Shown here: piece by piece, positions 1-9,207 of the stretch | How the letters are laid out: each line of letters opens with the position of its first letter | How positions within the stretch are numbered: position 1 is the first letter of the stretch | Assembly: GCA_964419545.1 (NCBI GenBank) | Contig: CAYQQU010000005.1 | Coordinates: 1 to 64,000 of the forward strand | Reading direction: 5' to 3' | DNA length: 64,000 nt | From: CAYQQU01 sp964419545 | Lineage (GTDB): Bacteria; Bacteroidota; Bacteroidia; Chitinophagales; Saprospiraceae | Program-made: the position numbers and the translations under genes | Notes under the pieces: model-generated | Told to the model about the DNA's origin: nothing | The model's database searches: none | What the model saw: the letters and a program-made list of their open reading frames with translations, nothing else

Positions 1-1493
1 TTTGCATCATTGCCAGACTCCAGGTATGGATCGCGGTGACCCGCGTTGCGGATTTCGTCGTAGCGCTCCAGATAGGTACACTCCGGCAACACCACATCGG
101 CGTAGCCCGTGATTTCCATAGGCATAGTATCCACTACCGCGATAAAGTCGAGGTCCTGCACTGCTTTGCCGAACCCCTGAGTGTCCGGCATTGCCAGCGG
201 CAGATTGGTGCCGCTCACCAGCCAGCCGCGGATGCGGTGCTCCGTCTCCGCGGCCTGCGAAGCTTCAACCAGGGTGTTGGTGACCGCCGTGTAGGCCAGC
301 GGGTACCGCCCTTTTAGCGTGTCGCGCCAGTCCCAGCGCGGCTTCGGATACTCGGGATGCGGATAATCGGGCAGCCGGAGGCGCTCGTCAAAGAAAAAGC
401 CGCCGCGCCGCCCCCAGGACCCCAGCAGCGCGTTGAGGATGGCGATGGCCCGCGAACGCTGCGTATCGTCGCCATACCAGGTCACGTGGCGACCGGGATG
501 TACGATGACGGCCGGCGCCGCGCTCGCCATCACGCGGGCCGTCTCTCGGATCTGCGCCGGCTTGAGGGTGGTAACGCCATAGGCCCACTCGGGCGTGAAG
601 CGGCGCACGTGCTGCTTCAGGCGGTCGAAGCCGGTGGTGTATTGCTCGATGTATTTCCTGTCGTACAGATCTTCGTCGATCAGTACGTGCATCCAGGCGA
701 GCAGGAGCGCCAGATCGGTGGCCGGCTTGATGGGCAGCCAATGAGTCGACTTGCTGGCCGCCGTCGAAAAACGCGGATCAACGGTAATGATGTCGGCGCC
801 GCGGTCGATGGCATCCGACATTTCCTGTACCTGCCCGTTATGCATGTTCTCGCCGATATGCGAGCCGATCAGCACCAGGCAACGCGTATCGCGAATATCG
901 GTAGGCTCAGGAGAACCCACACCGACCCCGAAGGTCGCTTTCCAACCCGTATCGCGCGGGCCGCGGCACTGGGCGTAAGAGGGCGCCCCGACATTATTAG
1001 AGCCATAAGCTTTGAGCAGGTGCTCGAAAAAATGGCCGGAAGAGCCGTGTTTGAAGAGCGCCATGGCTTCGGGACCGTGCGCCTCGGCGATCCGCTTCAT
1101 CTCACGCGCTACCAGATCCAGCGCTTCTTCCCAGGTGGCCGGCCGGAAGGTCTGCTCGCCGTTCTCTTCTACCCGAATGAGCGGCGTCGTCAGCCGATCC
1201 CGGTCGTAATACGAGCCGATGCCGCCGGTGCCCCGAGGGCAGAGCCGCCCGTCGCAGTGCGGGTCGTCGGCATTGCCGATCACTTTCTTTAACCGGCCTT
1301 CCGCATCTTTGTATACCCAGCCGGCGCATTTCCAAAAACAGATCTCGCAGTAAGTCGGCGTGCGGGTCAGGCGGTCTTTGGCGACACAATCGAAGGCCGA
1401 CTGGCCCCGCACCACCTGGTAAGCGCCGCCGCCTACGGCCAGCCCCATCAACCCCAACCCGGATATTTTCAGAAAATCCCGCCTGTTTTTCAT
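1..1493 (-). CDS. Tat-exported molybdopterin oxidoreductase (PsrA/PhsA-like), C-terminus cut by window edge
   Basis: The reading frame opens at an ATG on the minus strand (1491-1493) and runs off the left edge, so only about 497 N-terminal residues are present. The N-terminus MKNRRDFLK followed by a Gly/Leu-rich stretch is a twin-arginine signal. A 4Fe-4S motif follows (CEICFWKC, then HCDGRLCPRG), as in the N-terminal domain of bis-MGD enzymes. A Cys in SYAQCRGPRDTGW sits where the molybdenum-ligand Cys lies in polysulfide/thiosulfate reductase catalytic subunits. From family knowledge this would be a periplasmic redox enzyme acting on a small inorganic or organic substrate; which one cannot be told. 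It is divergent from a multihaem cytochrome, a plausible electron partner. Any iron-sulfur or membrane subunit would lie beyond the left edge. Confidence 0.85.
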   Translation of the reverse strand, partial: MKNRRDFLKISGLGLMGLAVGGGAYQVVRGQSAFDCVAKDRLTRTPTYCEICFWKCAGWVYKDAEGRLKKVIGNADDPHCDGRLCPRGTGGIGSYYDRDRLTTPLIRVEENGEQTFRPATWEEALDLVAREMKRIAEAHGPEAMALFKHGSSGHFFEHLLKAYGSNNVGAPSYAQCRGPRDTGWKATFGVGVGSPEPTDIRDTRCLVLIGSHIGENMHNGQVQEMSDAIDRGADIITVDPRFSTAASKSTHWLPIKPATDLALLLAWMHVLIDEDLYDRKYIEQYTTGFDRLKQHVRRFTPEWAYGVTTLKPAQIRETARVMASAAPAVIVHPGRHVTWYGDDTQRSRAIAILNALLGSWGRRGGFFFDERLRLPDYPHPEYPKPRWDWRDTLKGRYPLAYTAVTNTLVEASQAAETEHRIRGWLVSGTNLPLAMPDTQGFGKAVQDLDFIAVVDTMPMEITGYADVVLPECTYLERYDEIRNAGHRDPYLESGNDA

Positions 1494-1678
1494 ACCCAAA
1501 TATTAAAGAATGTTCATTTATTCGCAAGTTAGCGGCCGGCCCGGGGGGGCTTAATGACTTTTCTCACCGGCCGAAGTGAGATTTATCAGCCACGCGCACC
1601 GGCTGGCAGACTTGGGAATGCTGGTCCTTCTGACTAATTTGGCGGTGGCGGAAAGCCTTTTTTGACAACCTAAGCATT

Positions 1679-3583
1679 ATGCTCCGATCATTTTCATCCC
1701 GGCCCCGCTTGGCGATCCTGCTTGCCATTTTAACCCTGGCGCTGCTCTCCTTCATTTGGTGGGGCTGGCCCGACCCTCCCGTTCCCGATTCGCATGAAAC
1801 GCCGCAGCCCGTCATCCGCGAAGTGCTGGGCTCCGAAGAGGGTTGCCTGAGTTGTCACGGCGCCATGCGGGGTTTTGCACCGGCTCACCGCCCCGAAGCC
1901 ATCGGCTGTAGCCCCTGCCACGGCGGCGATCCCCACGCAACGACGCTGGAGGCCGCCCACATTGATCTTATTCTCGCGCCCGGCAACCTGAACACCGTCT
2001 ACCAAACCTGCGGGGCGGCCAATTGCCACGGCGACCTGGCCGCAAGGCTGGAGAATTCATTGATGACAACCCTGTCGGGCGTGATCACCGTCGACCGTTT
2101 TGTTTTCGGCGAAACAACCAACCTCAACGATACGGCCCACGTACGGACGCTCGGCAACAGCGCGGCCGATCAACACCTGCGCCACCTGTGCGCCTCCTGC
2201 CACCTGGGAGCTGAGAAAGAACACCCCGCCCCGGTAGGCGAAAAGTCGCGCGGCGGCGGATGCATCGCTTGCCACCTGAGCTACGATAAAGCGGCCCTCG
2301 CCGCTTTGCAAAACTATAAGGACGGCGGGCCGCTGCAGGTGCATCCGGCCATCGACCTGCAGGTGACCAACGATCATTGTTTTGGCTGCCATAGCCGCTC
2401 CGGACGAATATCCACCAACTACGAAGGCTGGCACGAAACGCAACTCACCGCCGCCGAGGTGGAAGGCCTCTCCGGCTTTCGCCAACTCGCCGACAAACGC
2501 ATCTTCCGCTTCGTAGCGGCCGACGTTCACCACACGGCCGGACTCGAATGCATCGACTGCCATAACGCCCGTGAGCTTATGGGCGACGGCAATCGCTACG
2601 CGCACGAAGAAGAAGCCGTCAGGACCACCTGCGGCGATTGCCATTTTAATACGCCGCCCCCTACCCTGTCTTACGAAGCCCTGGACATCGAATCGAAAAA
2701 AATTCTGGCGCTGCGCGCACTGCCCGGAGCGGGACAGCGCTTTGTGGTCAACCAGGGCGGCATTCCCCTGATCAACGTCCAACTGGACAGCACGGGCGCT
2801 TTTTTCCTGTTATCCAAAAACAGCGGCGCTCGCCATCCCCTGCCCGCCCCTGCCGAGACCTGCACTCGCGGAAACGCCCACAACGCCCTCACCTGCGGGG
2901 CCTGCCATACCGGCTGGGCGCCGCAGTGCGTGGGCTGCCACAATGCTTTTGATCCCGACGCGACGGCCTTTGACCTGCTCGACCGGCAAAACACCCGGGG
3001 CAAATGGGAAGAGTACCTGGGCGAGTTTTTCGCGGAAGCCCCCACACTGGGCGTCGTGGAAGCACTCGACACCAACGGAACGCCCATCCGGGAGATCAAA
3101 ACCTTTATTCCGGGCATGATCATGACGATCGACAAATCTGATTTCCCCGGGGAATACGCCGGCGAAGCAAAGACGTTCCACCGCCTTTTTGCGCCGACGG
3201 CGCCGCATACCACCGCCGCGAAAGGGCGCAGCTGCCGGTCTTGTCATAACGATCCGCTGGCGCTGGGCTACGGCCGCGGCGCACTGAACCTGGTGGAAGA
3301 AGGATGGAACATGCGCTGGTCTTTCTACCCGGAATACGTTTCCTCTGAGCACGATGGGCTCCCACAGGACGCCTGGACCGGTTTCCTTAAAGAACCGAAC
3401 GGGATCGCCGCAACGCGCTCCCACGCCCGCCCCTTTTCTATCGCCGAGCAGCAACGCATCCTCACCGTGGGCGCCTGCCTGACTTGCCATGCGCCGGAAT
3501 CAACAGTTATGCAGAAAGGACTGGAAGATTTTGAATCCGTCTGGCAAGAACGAACAGCTGCTTGCCGAACACCAGTTTTCTAA
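1679..3583 (+). CDS. Membrane-anchored multihaem cytochrome c (11 CxxCH plus one CX4CH)
   Basis: The 634-residue protein has one hydrophobic segment at about residues 10-28, an uncleaved anchor or signal, with the rest predicted periplasmic. CxxCH haem-binding motifs begin at about residues 56 (CLSCH), 77 (CSPCH), 171 (CASCH), 195 (CIACH), 234 (CFGCH), 291 (CIDCH), 318 (CGDCH), 406 (CGACH) and 417 (CVGCH), with two more near the C-terminus (CRSCH, CLTCH). One CX4CH (CGAANCH, about 111) could bind a twelfth haem. The gene diverges from the molybdopterin oxidoreductase across about 185 bp, suggesting it passes electrons to or from that enzyme. Exact family (nitrite-, tetrathionate- or DmsE-like) is not resolved. 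Maturation would need the Ccm proteins, and ccmB/C/D lie at 9.2-11.7 kb. Confidence 0.85.
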   Translation: MLRSFSSRPRLAILLAILTLALLSFIWWGWPDPPVPDSHETPQPVIREVLGSEEGCLSCHGAMRGFAPAHRPEAIGCSPCHGGDPHATTLEAAHIDLILAPGNLNTVYQTCGAANCHGDLAARLENSLMTTLSGVITVDRFVFGETTNLNDTAHVRTLGNSAADQHLRHLCASCHLGAEKEHPAPVGEKSRGGGCIACHLSYDKAALAALQNYKDGGPLQVHPAIDLQVTNDHCFGCHSRSGRISTNYEGWHETQLTAAEVEGLSGFRQLADKRIFRFVAADVHHTAGLECIDCHNARELMGDGNRYAHEEEAVRTTCGDCHFNTPPPTLSYEALDIESKKILALRALPGAGQRFVVNQGGIPLINVQLDSTGAFFLLSKNSGARHPLPAPAETCTRGNAHNALTCGACHTGWAPQCVGCHNAFDPDATAFDLLDRQNTRGKWEEYLGEFFAEAPTLGVVEALDTNGTPIREIKTFIPGMIMTIDKSDFPGEYAGEAKTFHRLFAPTAPHTTAAKGRSCRSCHNDPLALGYGRGALNLVEEGWNMRWSFYPEYVSSEHDGLPQDAWTGFLKEPNGIAATRSHARPFSIAEQQRILTVGACLTCHAPESTVMQKGLEDFESVWQERTAACRTPVF

Positions 3584-3603
3584 CCCACAGGGATTAACCC
3601 GGA

Positions 3604-5976
3604 TCAGGGATTCCAGCTGAAGTTCCAGGTTACAGAAGGCACGATCGGGAACAGCGCTACCTGAAATGCCGATGCGTTGGCCGTGCCCGCAGCGGTGTCG
3701 GTCTCGAAGGCGTAATACACGAAGAACGGATTGAGCCGGCTGTATAGATTGTACACGGAAAAGGTCCAGCTGGAGGTGAAGTCTTTACGCGAGTCGGGTT
3801 GGGGCGTCCAGGTAGCCGAGAGGTCGACGCGGTGGTAATCGGGCAGGCGGGCGCTGTTGCGGGCGCCGAACTCCTGGACCAAATCCTGATCGATAAAGTA
3901 CAGGCTCCTGACCGGCGTGAAGGCGTTGCCGGAGCCGAAGACGAACACTCCGCCCAGGTCCCAGTGGTCGTTCAGCTTGTAATTGGCCACCAGCGAAAGG
4001 TCGTGCCGCCGGTCGTATACCGCCGGAAAGACCTCCCCTTCGTTGATGTCCGGAAATACTCGTTCGGTGCGCGAAAGGGTATATCCCAGCCAGCCGTTCA
4101 GGCGCCCTTTGGCCTTTTTGATGAAAAACTCCACGCCGTAGGCCCGGCCGCTGCCGAAAACAAACTCCTGCTCCAGGTCATCGGCGACGTTATTGACGTA
4201 ATTTTCGCGGTAGTCGATCTGGTTGCGCAGGTCTTTGTAATACACCTCGACCGAGGTTTCGTAGCGGTTGTCCGCAAAGTTGCGGAAGTATCCCAGGGCG
4301 TATTGAATGCCCAATTGCGGCTTCACCCGCCGGCTGCTGGGCACCCATACGTCAGCCGGCAAGGTCGTCGTCGAGTTGCTCACCAGGTGCAGGTACTGAT
4401 TGGCGACGGCGATCCCGAACTTCAGTGACGACTGCGCATTCAGGCTGTACTTTCCGGAAAGCCGGGGCTCGACGCCCCAATAGGTGGTTACGGGCTCGCC
4501 TTTATCGTAAGTGCGACCCTCGAACGCATAGGGACCCAATTGGTTAAAGACCGAAATGCGAAGCCCCGGGTTCAGGCTGAGCCGGTCGCTCACTTTCCAG
4601 TCGTCGAGCAAGTAGATCGCACTTTCGTGGGCGAAACGCGCTTCCAGATCGTTGGAGAAGGTGGTCTGCCCGTCGGTGGCGGTGGCAATGCTGGGGATCA
4701 GGCGGTGGTAGGTGTAGTTGGCCCCGAACTTGATATTGTGCCCCCCGCCCGGGAAATAGTCGAAATCGATCTTCGCATTATAGTCCCGCACCCCGCTGAA
4801 CAGGTCGATCTCGAATTCGGCCTGCCCGCCGCCGAAGCCGAAGTCGTAATCGTTATAGATCGCCGAGACGTTCATAAACAGGTTGTCGCTGAACAGGTGG
4901 TTCCAGCGCAGCGTCGCCGTAGCATTGCCGTAAGGCAGGCGAAAGGAAAAATCGCGTACGCTATTGCGAAAACGGAGGACATCGCGCCCGAAATACGTGC
5001 TGAAATAGAGGCGATCCTGATCGGAGAAGCGATAGTTGACCTTGCCGTTGAAATCGTAGAAATAGTAGTTGGTGCCCTCAAAATCGGTGCCCTCCAAAAA
5101 CGGCTGGGCCAGGTCGAGCGCATACGTGCGGCGCCCGGAGAGGATAAAAGAGCTCCGCTCTTCAACGATAGGCCCCTGAACGGTGAGGCGCGAAGCGATG
5201 AGCCCGATGCCGCCGTCGGCCTGGAACGCCTTGTCGTTGCCTTCTTTCATCTGAATGTCGACGACGGAAGACAGGCGGCCGCCGTAATTGGCCGGCATCC
5301 CGCCTTTGATGAGGGTCGTGTTTTTGATGGCGTCGGCGTTGAAGACCGAAAAGAAGCCGAGCAAGTGCCCGGAATTGTACACCACGGCCTCGTCGAGCAG
5401 CACCAGGTTCTGATCCGGCCCGCCGCCGCGCACGTAAAAGCCGGCATTGCCTTCTCCGGCCGACAGCACGCCCGGCAACAGCTGTATGGTCTTTAAGACA
5501 TCGACTTCACCGAAAAGGACCGGCAGTTTTTTGGCCTGCTCCACCGGCAAGGTCACCGTTCCCATCTCGGTATTCTGTACGTTGGCGTCTTCGGCTCTGG
5601 CTTTCACCACTACCTCTTGCAATTCGACGCCCACCGGCGCCAGTTCGACGTTGAGGCGCTGTTTATCATCCAGGACAACCGTCTTTACCTGCTCCACGTA
5701 GCCGAGGTACGAAAAAACCACCCGTTGCTCGCCGGCCGGCAGGCGCAGCGAATAGAAGCCGTAAGCATTGGTGACTGCCCCCCGCCCCGGATCATCGACC
5801 AGGTAGACGTTGGCGCCGATCAGTTCCTCGCCGGATTCGGCATCGCGCACGTAGCCGCTCAGTATAAAATTTTCTTGTCCGGAAAGATGGCTCTGCCCGC
5901 TTAAAAGAACAACGAACAACAAAAGAAGGAAGGCCCCCCGCCGATAGAAGAAAAGCAGTCGGTGATTTCCCATCAT
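3604..5976 (-). CDS. TonB-dependent outer-membrane receptor with N-terminal carboxypeptidase-regulatory-like domain
   Basis: The 790-residue protein has a signal peptide ending near LSGQ, then a carboxypeptidase-D regulatory-like beta domain (LSGYVRDAESGEELIGANVYL, about 38-120) typical of Bacteroidota receptors. A plug domain follows (GEVDVLKTIQLLPGV; GFYVRGGGPDQNLVLLDEAVVYN), then a long beta-barrel rich in aromatic strands ending in VPSVTWNFSWNP. It would import a TonB-energised ligand that the sequence does not identify; no SusD partner is adjacent. A second Met one codon in is an equally good start. The 3' end converges with the multihaem cytochrome gene with a 20-bp gap. The upstream intergenic region holds a family-A repeat at 6024-6208. 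Confidence 0.93.
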   Translation of the reverse strand: MMGNHRLLFFYRRGAFLLLLFVVLLSGQSHLSGQENFILSGYVRDAESGEELIGANVYLVDDPGRGAVTNAYGFYSLRLPAGEQRVVFSYLGYVEQVKTVVLDDKQRLNVELAPVGVELQEVVVKARAEDANVQNTEMGTVTLPVEQAKKLPVLFGEVDVLKTIQLLPGVLSAGEGNAGFYVRGGGPDQNLVLLDEAVVYNSGHLLGFFSVFNADAIKNTTLIKGGMPANYGGRLSSVVDIQMKEGNDKAFQADGGIGLIASRLTVQGPIVEERSSFILSGRRTYALDLAQPFLEGTDFEGTNYYFYDFNGKVNYRFSDQDRLYFSTYFGRDVLRFRNSVRDFSFRLPYGNATATLRWNHLFSDNLFMNVSAIYNDYDFGFGGGQAEFEIDLFSGVRDYNAKIDFDYFPGGGHNIKFGANYTYHRLIPSIATATDGQTTFSNDLEARFAHESAIYLLDDWKVSDRLSLNPGLRISVFNQLGPYAFEGRTYDKGEPVTTYWGVEPRLSGKYSLNAQSSLKFGIAVANQYLHLVSNSTTTLPADVWVPSSRRVKPQLGIQYALGYFRNFADNRYETSVEVYYKDLRNQIDYRENYVNNVADDLEQEFVFGSGRAYGVEFFIKKAKGRLNGWLGYTLSRTERVFPDINEGEVFPAVYDRRHDLSLVANYKLNDHWDLGGVFVFGSGNAFTPVRSLYFIDQDLVQEFGARNSARLPDYHRVDLSATWTPQPDSRKDFTSSWTFSVYNLYSRLNPFFVYYAFETDTAAGTANASAFQVALFPIVPSVTWNFSWNP

Positions 5977-6023
5977 TACTTTGGCAAAAGTTTCCCATTG
6001 AAACAGCCGGCCGGGGGGATAGT

Positions 6024-6208
6024 TTAACCCGGATGATTCATGGGTTCTTCGTTATGAGGAGCCAAAATGGTTGACAGGCTTGCGTTCGCGCAGGCGGGCG
6101 ACACGCAGGCGTATCCCCAGATACGGTGAGTATCGACCAACGAGCAAACGCAAGAATGGCGGCCAGGTTGGCTCCGCAATAGATGAATCCATGAATTATC
6201 CGGGTTAA
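6024..6208. repeat. Family-A structured intergenic repeat, copy 1 (185 bp)
   Basis: Ends are terminal inverted repeats of about 19 bp: TTAACCCGGATGATTCATG at the left and the complement of TTAACCCGGATAATTCATG at the right, 18 of 19 matching. The interior holds a long-range stem (CTTGCGTT with AACGCAAG) and a small hairpin (GTATC-CCCA-GATAC). Related copies are at 28182-28368, 38990-39161 and, inverted and diverged, 63213-63375. No target-site duplication is evident. It fills the gap between the TonB receptor and the TraB-like gene. Confidence 0.88.
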
Positions 6209-6224
6209 CCCGGATAATCAATCC

Positions 6225-7043
6225 TCAACGACCGGCGAGCGGTCCCGTCAGCCCGACCGGCCGCACCGCTATCCCTTTCGATTTCAGCAACCGCAACACC
6301 CCTTTGCCGCCCGCCAGGTGGCCGGCCCCAACGGCGCATACGGTAGGTTGTTCGCGGATGATGACGGCGATGCGGTCGGCCATCAGCCGGTTGCGGCCGT
6401 AGAGCAGCAGGTGGCGCAGTTGATGGGCGTTGCGCCGGGCCGTTTGGTAGAGGCGATAGATCTCCCCGGCGCTGTACAGCTCGGCGAGGCGGAGCAGGTG
6501 ACGGCGGTGGCGGCGGATGTGGCGGGACGTCCACAGCAGGCTCTGCACCTGATATTCGAGCGAAATGTGTCGCAGGATGGCCCGCTGCTCCTCCAGTGTC
6601 TCGATCCCCATGCACTTTTTCCCGCGCTGCTTAGCATATTGCCAGAGGTGTTCGTCGAGGGCCACCGGGTGGTCATGCGTGAGGATTTGGTTATCGATCA
6701 GGGTAGACACCATGATCGGGCGCAGGCGCCGGAGCGTCTGCACATCTATTCCCACCGCTTTTTTCAGAATGCGGCGCATTTTGTCGTACTGCCGGGGCGG
6801 CATCAGCTGGTCGAGCGTCATTCCGTCGGGAAGCAGAGAGAAGCTGGGATCGGCGGCGGTAGCCAGTTCATCGAGGTTGAACTCCGTGGCCAGCGCCTCG
6901 CACTGGTCGATGCATTCGTGGACGATCGTCTCGTAGCGAAAAGCCCGCCGGTCGCGCACGTGCATGGTTCCGAAGAGGTAAGACGGGGAGGCATCCGCAT
7001 CGGCCGTCAGCTGCCACAACAATGTCTTCTTTTTGTTCCGCAT
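6225..7043 (-). CDS. TraB/GumN family protein
   Basis: The start chosen is the ATG at 7041-7043 (MRNKKKTLLWQL); a GTG at 7083-7085 in the same frame would add 14 residues. The N-terminus has LFGTMHVRD and the C-terminus VGAGHLAGGKGVLRLLKSKG, the two conserved Gly/His motifs of the TraB/GumN (formerly DUF399) family, proposed to be metallopeptidase-like. Unlike many family members no signal peptide is visible, so a cytoplasmic location is likely. The length (272 residues) is normal. Function in bacteria is poorly known. A family-A repeat lies directly downstream. Confidence 0.8.
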   Translation of the reverse strand: MRNKKKTLLWQLTADADASPSYLFGTMHVRDRRAFRYETIVHECIDQCEALATEFNLDELATAADPSFSLLPDGMTLDQLMPPRQYDKMRRILKKAVGIDVQTLRRLRPIMVSTLIDNQILTHDHPVALDEHLWQYAKQRGKKCMGIETLEEQRAILRHISLEYQVQSLLWTSRHIRRHRRHLLRLAELYSAGEIYRLYQTARRNAHQLRHLLLYGRNRLMADRIAVIIREQPTVCAVGAGHLAGGKGVLRLLKSKGIAVRPVGLTGPLAGR

Positions 7044-7135
7044 ATCCCAAAGGCGCTGCCTTTCCTCCAAAAAATAAGCCGCCACCCATTCAATCCGGCA
7101 GCGGCTCTTTACTTAATCCCATTTTAGCCGATCGG

Positions 7136-7609
7136 CTATTCGTACTTATAAGGCAGTAGCTTAGAATTTTTCACGGTGGAGAGCGTCATCAGCGTTTTGA
7201 GGCGCTCGATCTCCTCGATCTGCGAAAGGGTCTTGAAAAGCAGTTGCTCGTAAGTCGGAATATCCTTGCAGACGATCTTGATCAGGAAGTCAGCTTCGCC
7301 GGTGATGATGTAACACTCCGTGATTTCCTCGATCTCCTTGATCTTTTCGAGAAAGTGGTTTAGTGCGTTTTCTTTTTGCCAGGCCAGCGAGACCAGCACG
7401 AAAGTTTTCACGTTCAGGCCGATCGACTGCGGACTGACCTGGGCGTGATAGCTTTCGATGACCCCGTTATTCTCCAGTTTCTTAACGCGTTCGAGGGTGG
7501 GGGCCGGAGAAAGACCGATCTTTTTGGATAAATCGAGATTAGTGATTTTACTGTTTTGCTGCAGAATTTTCAAAATCTTAAGATCGATCTTGTCTAATTT
7601 GTCTGCCAT
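7136..7609 (-). CDS. Lrp/AsnC family transcriptional regulator
   Basis: The protein is 157 residues from the ATG at 7607-7609 (MADKLDKIDLKILKILQQN). An in-frame upstream ATG at 7621 (MTRSMADK) is possible; longer extensions look like read-through. The N-terminal winged helix-turn-helix (ITNLDLSKKIGLSPAPTLER) is followed by the RAM/ligand-binding alpha-beta domain (TGEADFLIKIVCKD). Lrp proteins bind amino acids and control amino-acid metabolism. It lies about 160 bp downstream of glutamate dehydrogenase on the same strand, which suggests (inference) that it senses an amino acid and regulates gdh. Confidence 0.93.
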   Translation of the reverse strand: MADKLDKIDLKILKILQQNSKITNLDLSKKIGLSPAPTLERVKKLENNGVIESYHAQVSPQSIGLNVKTFVLVSLAWQKENALNHFLEKIKEIEEITECYIITGEADFLIKIVCKDIPTYEQLLFKTLSQIEEIERLKTLMTLSTVKNSKLLPYKYE

Positions 7610-7767
7610 GCTTCTTGTCATTAAACTTAAGGAATTCCAAAAATCGCTGTAAGATATTGAGTAAAAAAACAATAGACAAGTAAAAACAGAAGTACCTGCC
7701 GCTAAATTTTTTTTTATTGCGTGATTTCAAAATTTTTTGCAATAAAATTTTGCCGACCGGAAATCCC

Positions 7768-9207
7768 TTACGGGAAGATACCGAGCGAAAGGTAGTCGCT
7801 GCTGATCTTGTTGATGGCGCTCAGGAAAGCGGCCGTCCGCAGATCGGACACTTTGCGCTTCCGCTTCTGGATTTCGCGAATCTGGTGGTAGGCCGTGATC
7901 ATCGTTTCCTCCAATCCCGAACGCACCAGGTCGATCTCGTCGGCGCCCCGCACGAACATCGCTCTTTCCCGATCGGTTAGCGAGTGGCCGGTCAGGCGTT
8001 CCACCAGGCTGACCAGGCGGTCGTACGACTGCATATTGAAGCGCTTTTCCATGCGGCCGAAGCGCATGTGCGACAGGTTTTTGAGCCATTCGAAATAAGA
8101 GACGGTCACCCCTCCGGCGTTGAGGTATACGTCGGGGAGGATGATCTTCCCGGCCTGGGTGAGCACCTCTTCGGCGCGCGAGGTGACCGGCCCGTTGGCG
8201 GCCTCGGCGATGATCTTGGCTTTGATCTTGTGCGCGTTATCGAGGTGAATGACGTTTTCCAGTGCGGCGGGCACCAGGATATCGCAGTCGAATTCCAGGA
8301 CGAGCTCCCGGTCCGGTTTGTCGTAGTTCTCAGCGCCGGGATAGCCGAGGATAGAGCCGCGCTCCTGGCGGAACTTGAGCAGGTCGTGAATGTCGATCCC
8401 GTCGGGTTTGTAGATGGCGCCTTCCACTTCGCCGACGCCGATGATCACGGCTCCGCCTTCGTCCTGCGCGATCTTGGCGGCGTAGGAGCCCACGTTGCCC
8501 AGCCCCTGCAACACCAGGCGCTTGCCTTCGATGCCCGGCGTGAGCTTCAGCCTTTTCATGTCTTCCGCCACATTACAGGCCTCGCGGATGCCGTAAAAAA
8601 CGCCGCGCCCGGTTGCTTCGGTGCGGCCCCGGATGCCGCTCTGGTTCACCGGTTTGCCGGTAACGCAGCCGGCGGCGTCGATATCGTCGCCCTTGAAGGT
8701 GCGGTAGGTATCGTAGATCCAGGCCATCTCCCGGGCGCCCGTCCCGTAGTCGGGTGCAGGCACGTCGATGGCCGGACCGATGAGGTCGCGTTTGACCAGC
8801 TCCGTGGTATAGCGGCGGGTGATGCGCTCCAACTGGGCCGGCGAGAACTCCCAGGGATTGACCTTAACCCCGCCCTTAGCGCCGCCGAAGGGCACATCGA
8901 CGATTGCACATTTGTAGGTCATCAGCGTGGCCAGGGCCATCACTTCCTCCTGGTTGACGTGGTTGGAATAGCGAATACCACCCTTGGTGGGCATGCGGTG
9001 GTGGCTGTGTTGTACGCGGTAAGCTTCGATTACTTTGACTTCATTGCCAATTTTTACCGGAAAATGCATGCGATACACGGCGTTGCACACTTTGATCTGA
9101 TCGATCAGCCCCTTCGGTAAACCGGTATGGACGGCTGCGCGATCAAAATAATCCTGTACACTCTGGTAAAAACTGGGCGCCGCTTTGGTCACAGTGGTTT
9201 TAGTCAT
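7768..9207 (-). CDS. gdhA: Glutamate dehydrogenase (Glu/Leu/Phe/Val dehydrogenase family)
   Basis: The enzyme interconverts glutamate and 2-oxoglutarate plus ammonium using NAD(P). The 479-residue protein shows the substrate-binding KGGIRYS segment, the catalytic lysine in VPFGGAKGGV, and a Rossmann domain with QGLGNVGSYAAK. It is about 30-60 residues longer than typical 420-450-residue enzymes, mainly at the C-terminal helical end. The start overlaps the ccmD-like stop by 8 bp, so the gene is probably translationally coupled to the end of the ccmBCD cluster, an uncommon pairing with nitrogen metabolism. Related Leu/Val dehydrogenases cannot be fully excluded from the sequence alone. Confidence 0.92.
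   Translation of the reverse strand: MTKTTVTKAAPSFYQSVQDYFDRAAVHTGLPKGLIDQIKVCNAVYRMHFPVKIGNEVKVIEAYRVQHSHHRMPTKGGIRYSNHVNQEEVMALATLMTYKCAIVDVPFGGAKGGVKVNPWEFSPAQLERITRRYTTELVKRDLIGPAIDVPAPDYGTGAREMAWIYDTYRTFKGDDIDAAGCVTGKPVNQSGIRGRTEATGRGVFYGIREACNVAEDMKRLKLTPGIEGKRLVLQGLGNVGSYAAKIAQDEGGAVIIGVGEVEGAIYKPDGIDIHDLLKFRQERGSILGYPGAENYDKPDRELVLEFDCDILVPAALENVIHLDNAHKIKAKIIAEAANGPVTSRAEEVLTQAGKIILPDVYLNAGGVTVSYFEWLKNLSHMRFGRMEKRFNMQSYDRLVSLVERLTGHSLTDRERAMFVRGADEIDLVRSGLEETMITAYHQIREIQKRKRKVSDLRTAAFLSAINKISSDYLSLGIFP

Noticed and set aside
2057..2782. Long minus-strand frame opposite the multihaem cytochrome
   Set aside because: Frame shadows of a GC-rich gene; the CxxCH series and hydrophobic anchor are on the plus strand.
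6024..6221. Similar short minus-strand frames (about 65-70 residues, ...SWIHLL...ACANASLST...) in three family-A repeats, as a conserved small protein
   Set aside because: The frame is carried by the repeat itself, differs by frame-breaking insertions in the middle, and has no ribosome-binding site; it follows from repeat sequence conservation, not coding.
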